Shown: piece after piece, positions 59,723-64,000 of the stretch
Position numbering within the stretch: position 1 is the first letter of the stretch
Layout of the letters: the number at the start of each line of letters is the position of its first letter
Assembly (NCBI GenBank): GCA_008828725.1
Contig: MEHQ01001678.1
Coordinates: 1-64,000 of the forward strand
Origin: Saccharina japonica
Lineage: Eukaryota; Sar; Phaeophyceae; Laminariales; Laminariaceae
DNA: 64,000 nt
Direction: 5' to 3'
Translations under genes and position numbers: made by a program
The notes under the pieces: model-generated
What the model saw: only the letters and a program-made list of their open reading frames with translations
Told to the model about the DNA's origin: nothing
The model's database searches: none

Positions 59723-62700
59723 ATGATCTCGGCAACAGCGCCGCGATCAACGAGCCAGGCCACCCTCATCACTGGCCTTCTTGGTTCGGGCAAGACATGG
59801 TCCCTAACCAACCAGCTTCTGCAGGCTGCAAATGCCGAAACCAGCACAACATGTGATCCACAGCAACAGCAGCAGCAAGGAGGAGCTCTGTTGGCTCTGA
59901 GCCGGCAAGACAACGCAGCTGCTCTCCGGCACAAGGTCGACGTGGACCGCCCTATGGGCTGCGTGAAGTGCGAAGTTTCCACGTTTCCGTCCCTGGTCCG
60001 AACCATCGTGAACGACTTCGGCCCCACCGTGGGCAGCTACACGCCCGATGTACGTGTGCTTGACCACAGCAGCCTCTGCGTGTTTCTCCACCGTCACCTC
60101 GACACCCTCCCGCTGGGCAAGTTCCGTCCCCTGCACGACCCGGGCAACGCCGTGAGGCCCATCCTCCACCTCTTCTCGAGCCTTGCGCATTGCGGCGTCG
60201 CGCCGGAAGACTACGTCCGCTACGTGGAAACCCTTGAAGCTGAGCTGGAAGAAACGGTGGCGGTTGAACCTGCTCTTGACGAGGAGGGTCTCCTCGGCAC
60301 GGGGAACGGGCTAGAAGGTGTCCGGGTGGGACCGAGCCGGGCGCAGCTCCGGGCGCAGCTGGAAACGGAGGCGTGGCGCGAGCATGTAACCGGGGAGCGA
60401 GATAAGGCCAACAGCTACGAGGCTTTCGTGGCGCTGAAGAGTCGGGAAGAGATCGCTGACCACTCCGACCACCTGCTGCTGGCGCGTCGGATCCTGAAGG
60501 AGAGCGCCACCGCCAGGACGGCGCTGTCGCTGCGGCTGTCTCACATCTTCGTCGACGACGTGCACGAGTACTCGCCCGCAATGCTGGACATTCTCGCGGG
60601 GCTTGCGGCTCCAGGGGTCGGGATAACGGCGACCGCTGACCCCTTGCTCGCGGCAAGGTCTGCCGGCATCGCCAGGGGGCATGCGTTGCGCGCGGAGCAC
60701 TTGGCCGTGCCGCGGTTCAAGAAAGCGTTTCCCGGGACTGTTGAGATTCCCCTCGCTGGTAACCGCCAGAGCGCGGACGCCATTCGCGTGGCTATGGCGG
60801 CGCTCGAGCCTCGAGATGCGCCGGTGTCCGCAAAGAATACGAAGAAGAAGAAAACTAAGAAGATGGAGAAGGAAAAGGGAACGGAGGCGGTGGAAGGCAA
60901 GGTTGATGTTGCCGCTGCTGCTGCTGCTGCTGCTGCTGCTGACACTGCTGCCGTCGCGGAACCGACCTCTGCAGGGCGAAACGAGACGCCGACGGACTCA
61001 CCCGGACCCGAAGGAGGAAGCAGAGTTGCCTGCCTAACGTTTCGCACGGAGGACGACGAACTGAAAGCGTTGGGGCGGAGAGTGCGAGAGCTGGTGGATG
61101 GAGGCGTGAGGCCAGGTGACATCGGCGTAGCGGCCGTCGGGGGTTGGGGCACCGCCGACATCTTATCCGCGGCGCTAAGCGTCAGCGGCGTGCCGGTCGA
61201 GGGGGGCAGTCGTTTCTCGAGCGTGTTCGACAGCGAGACGCCGCGGATGCTCATGTCCTTCCTGAGGTGCCTGGTGCATCCCTCGGAGTCCACCCCTTTG
61301 CTGCATCTCCTCATGAACTGCCCCGCTTACGCCTTGCCCGACGGCGAGCTCACGACGGCCTTGGAAGGGCACTTGTCGCGGTACGTCCCTTTGAGGTCCT
61401 TCCTTCGGGACCACCTGCTATTGGGGGAGGGGAGGGGCTCGGAGCCACGTGGGGGTGGTAGAGTACCGCCAGAGGTTAGCAGGGTAGCGGGAAAGATCTT
61501 GACGGATATTGACCGTTTCGCGGAAGCTGGCAGGACGAAGGGGGTGAGGAAGGTGATGATGGATTTCTTGCGGTACACGGGGCAGTTGGGGCGGCTGGAG
61601 GAACCCTCAACGGCGGAGGAGGAGCGGGAAGGACACGCGGTGGCAAAGTTGTTCGAATTGGCTGTCATGGCAGAGAAACAGGTGACTGCGCCCTTTTGTG
61701 TGCGTGTTTTCTTGTTTTTTTATCTTCCGGTGGATTGAAAATGATTTCAGAACTAAAAAAAAGGTCCCACACTAATTCTAAGTAGTTTGTCCCCAAATTC
61801 GTGGGACCAGTTCTTAAGTTCACCCTTTTAGAACTGCAGTCCCGTTTTGGGGACAAACCACTCTAATTCTAAGTAATTTGTCCCCAAAACGGGACTCCAG
61901 TCCTAGAAGGGTTAAGGGGATAATCTGTTAATCTCACCATTGTGCGTGTGGTTCCCGGTTTTCGTTCGAAAAGTTGGCTGTGATTGTGATTGGCCAATAT
62001 GTAGGTACTTCGTATGACCGCAATCAGTTTTTTTTTGTGTTTTCCGGTCTTGATCAAGTTGGCTGTGATGGTCGAGAGGCTAGTGTGGCCGCATTCGACA
62101 CTGTACCTGGTATCATAGCATGTGTTGTTTTTTTTTTTCTGTTTTCCTGTACCGCCGCCTCTTTCAAGTTCTCCGTTTCCGTGGTTGACTCGAGGCTGTT
62201 TCGGCGTTGTTTGCGCGGGATGGCATGGAGATGTGTTTGAAGAGCTGTTTTCTAAGAATGTCCACTCTATGCTGTTCTTGTTATCACATTATCTGATCGC
62301 GAAAAAGATAACCCGCGGTCACAAGTCAGTCTCCATAAAGGCTCCATATAAGCTCCGGAGTGGACGAATACCTCCGGGAAAAAAAACATACCCAACATAC
62401 AACGTACAACGCAATACGATATACATCTTAATTGCGGCACATCGTACACCCCAGCCAAGAGAAAGTGAAAACAATACACACAAAAAAAATGAAGGAAAGA
62501 GAAAGAAGGGAAAAAGGAAGAAAAAGGGAAGAAGGAAAAAAAAAAAAAAAGAGAGAGAGGATAAAAGAGAAAAATGACAAAGGCAGGGAAGCATGACAAT
62601 ACGAGCGAATACACTAGAAACTACGCAAGTGTAACAACACAAGCGGGTATATACGCAGACTTGCATACTCGGTATATACACAGACTTGCATACTCGCAGG

Positions 62701-64000
62701 TAGGTAGACGCGGGGGGTGGCGACCCAAAAAAGTAATAAACCAGACACCAGAACCTAAAAACATGAGCAATCTCCATCAACAGGCAGAGCTAGCTATCTA
62801 TGCGCACGCGCGTTCAAGATAAGCTGTAAGGTTGCGACACTACAGTTTTTCATGTATTTGCGCTTGCGATAGCTTCACTACTTTCGGGTCTGCTGAAGCC
62901 GATTTTAAATTGGTTGTTGCGTCCGGAACATGTACTGGTAAGGAGGTCGGAACACGCAATGACCTGAGGCCCCAATGGATAACAATCTCCTGAAGGCTAC
63001 GCACGTATGGCATCGCAATCCTCAGAAGTGTACTCCTGTTGGCTCGTGACCCTCCTGACAACACTTTCGATGTTTTACACCAGTACTGCCTGTACTACAG
63101 CACTTCTGTCACAGCACCGCGACTACAGAGTCACCGATGACCCCCTACTCTAGTCTAGTGATGTACTGCAGCTTCCCCAGGTAACAAAAAAAAAACGGCA
63201 CGCGCTCTCGAGGAATACGTCCTCACAGCAGGCGCGATGTACACCCCTGCCCTTCGTATTGTGGTGCAGTAGCAGAATCAACGACGCGTACCTCGAGAAT
63301 CGTTGTAAAACGTACACATAAATAGGTGTACCTTGTGAATCGTTGTAGATTTTTTTTTTTTTAAATCGTTTGTAAAACATCAAATATGTGTACCTTGTGA
63401 ATCGTTGTAGAATGTCAATTATAAAATACGCATTATCCATATATCCCATGTGCACCATCGCGACCTTCATGACAAGGGTTCTCCCCCTTCTGCTGCCGTC
63501 CCGCGCGTGTGCTGCCGGTGCCTTTGTAGGCTGGGGGAGACAACGTGGCCCTCGTCGAGCCAGTCCTACGCTTGTTCAGGCGGCACGGCGCCGGGTACAC
63601 GGAGGAGGAACCCTCCAGTTTTTTCCAGGAGGGGACAACCACCGATCGAGAGGGCTCCTCCTCCTCCTCCGCCGCCGGCGGTGTTACCGTGTTCGACCCC
63701 AGCAAGGACGGTGCTGCTGCTGGTCGGTTCTTCCACACGGTGTTCATCCCGCTCTGCACGCGAGCACGCCTCCCGGGAAACCTCCGCAAGGCGCGCTTGC
63801 CCGTCCCGGGGCCGTTCCTCGGCGCGCCTGAACCTAGAGACGCGGCGAGCATACGATCGGAGGCCGACATTACCCGCGTGTGCCACGAAAATCAAGCGCG
63901 CGCGAATTTGTACGCCGCGGTTGCCTCCGCCAGGCAGGAGGTCTGCCTCAGCGTGTCTGCTCGCGTCAGTCGTGGTAGGACCCACCTCGCGCCGAGCCCG
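59723..64000 (+). CDS. UvrD/Rep-like superfamily 1A helicase, partial (runs off the right edge)
   Basis: Exon 1 is 59723-61681 (653 codons, phase 0). An exon from 63530, after TTTGTAG, continues in phase 0 to the window edge. Motif I is intact (GLLGSGKT, residues 18-25). Motif Ia is SRQDNAAALRHKV and motif II is FVDDVHEYSP (276-285, where DD replaces the usual DE..QD). Motif III is ATADPLLA and motif IV is LAGNRQSADAI. A Lys-rich and poly-Ala insertion (about 60830-60950) precedes TFRTEDDELKALGRRVRELV. The second exon carries a divergent motif V (VTVF......TVFIPL), RLPGNLRKARLPVPGPFL, and motif VI as LYAAVASARQEVCLS, where the usual TRAR is ASAR. Family members unwind DNA in repair; plant SRS2-like proteins are the nearest type I can name. 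The changes in motifs II and VI raise doubt about full helicase activity. The GTG-initiated upstream extension (to 59552) is not favoured. Confidence 0.78.
61682..63529 (+). other. Helicase intron (1.85 kb)
   Basis: GT..AG, phase 0. It contains a GTTTGTCCCCAAA-type inverted pair (about 61785-61890; AGTAGTTTGTCCCCAAATTC and related copies), an A/G-rich tract (62465-62575) and two near-copies of a TTGTGAATCGTTGTA word (63330-63412). No exon is recognised inside. Confidence 0.65.

Overview
The window is nuclear DNA of a photosynthetic stramenopile, most likely a brown alga. Two predicted proteins begin with a signal peptide followed by a heterokont-type plastid cleavage motif with a Phe (ATAF in FabZ, AAAF in the CbbY-like phosphatase). 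Genes are split into short, GC-rich, clearly coding exons with GT..AG introns of 0.2 to 6 kb, and the introns are full of MITEs, minisatellites and C/G homopolymers. Runs of N (about 21628, 24035, 36351-36483, 38420, 39002) show that this is a draft assembly.

Layout. (1) 914-7254, minus strand: a complete three-exon fabZ (beta-hydroxyacyl-ACP dehydratase, plastid fatty-acid synthesis). (2) 7255-8360: a shared upstream region, divergent from (3) 8361-24494, plus strand: a ten-exon SF3A1 gene (U2 snRNP splicing factor with two SURP domains), whose reading frame closes across every proposed junction. (4) 24495-27397: convergent spacer with an AT-rich tandem repeat. (5) 27398-45018: a CbbY-like HAD phosphatase gene in pieces. 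Its first exon (44745-45018) and last two exons (27398-27989) are on the minus strand, while the middle exons (30142-30314, 31453-31599) are on the plus strand between inverted copies of a 1.2 kb repeat. The 3' end is also tandemly duplicated (28079-28879). The same interval holds two plus-strand exons of an unidentified gene (33244-34256), CCCTA arrays and a run of palindromic MITEs. (6) 45019-50754: transposon-rich DNA, including a degenerate hAT element with an exact 8-bp target-site duplication and a relic of the transposase C-terminus. (7) 50755-51594, minus strand: an unidentified low-complexity coding exon. (8) 51976-52844, plus strand: the two C-terminal exons of a SMUG1-like uracil-DNA glycosylase; its N-terminal half is not visible. 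(9) 52845-59722: mostly repeats, with one weak exon candidate. (10) 59723 to the right edge, plus strand: a UvrD/Rep-like SF1 helicase with an intact P-loop but divergent later motifs, running off the window.

FabZ and the CbbY-like protein are plastid metabolic enzymes, SF3A1 is nuclear splicing machinery, and SMUG1 and the helicase belong to DNA repair. Nothing suggests operon-like cooperation. The most notable signal is structural: exons of one gene lie on opposite strands between inverted repeats, which means either a real inversion or a local misassembly.
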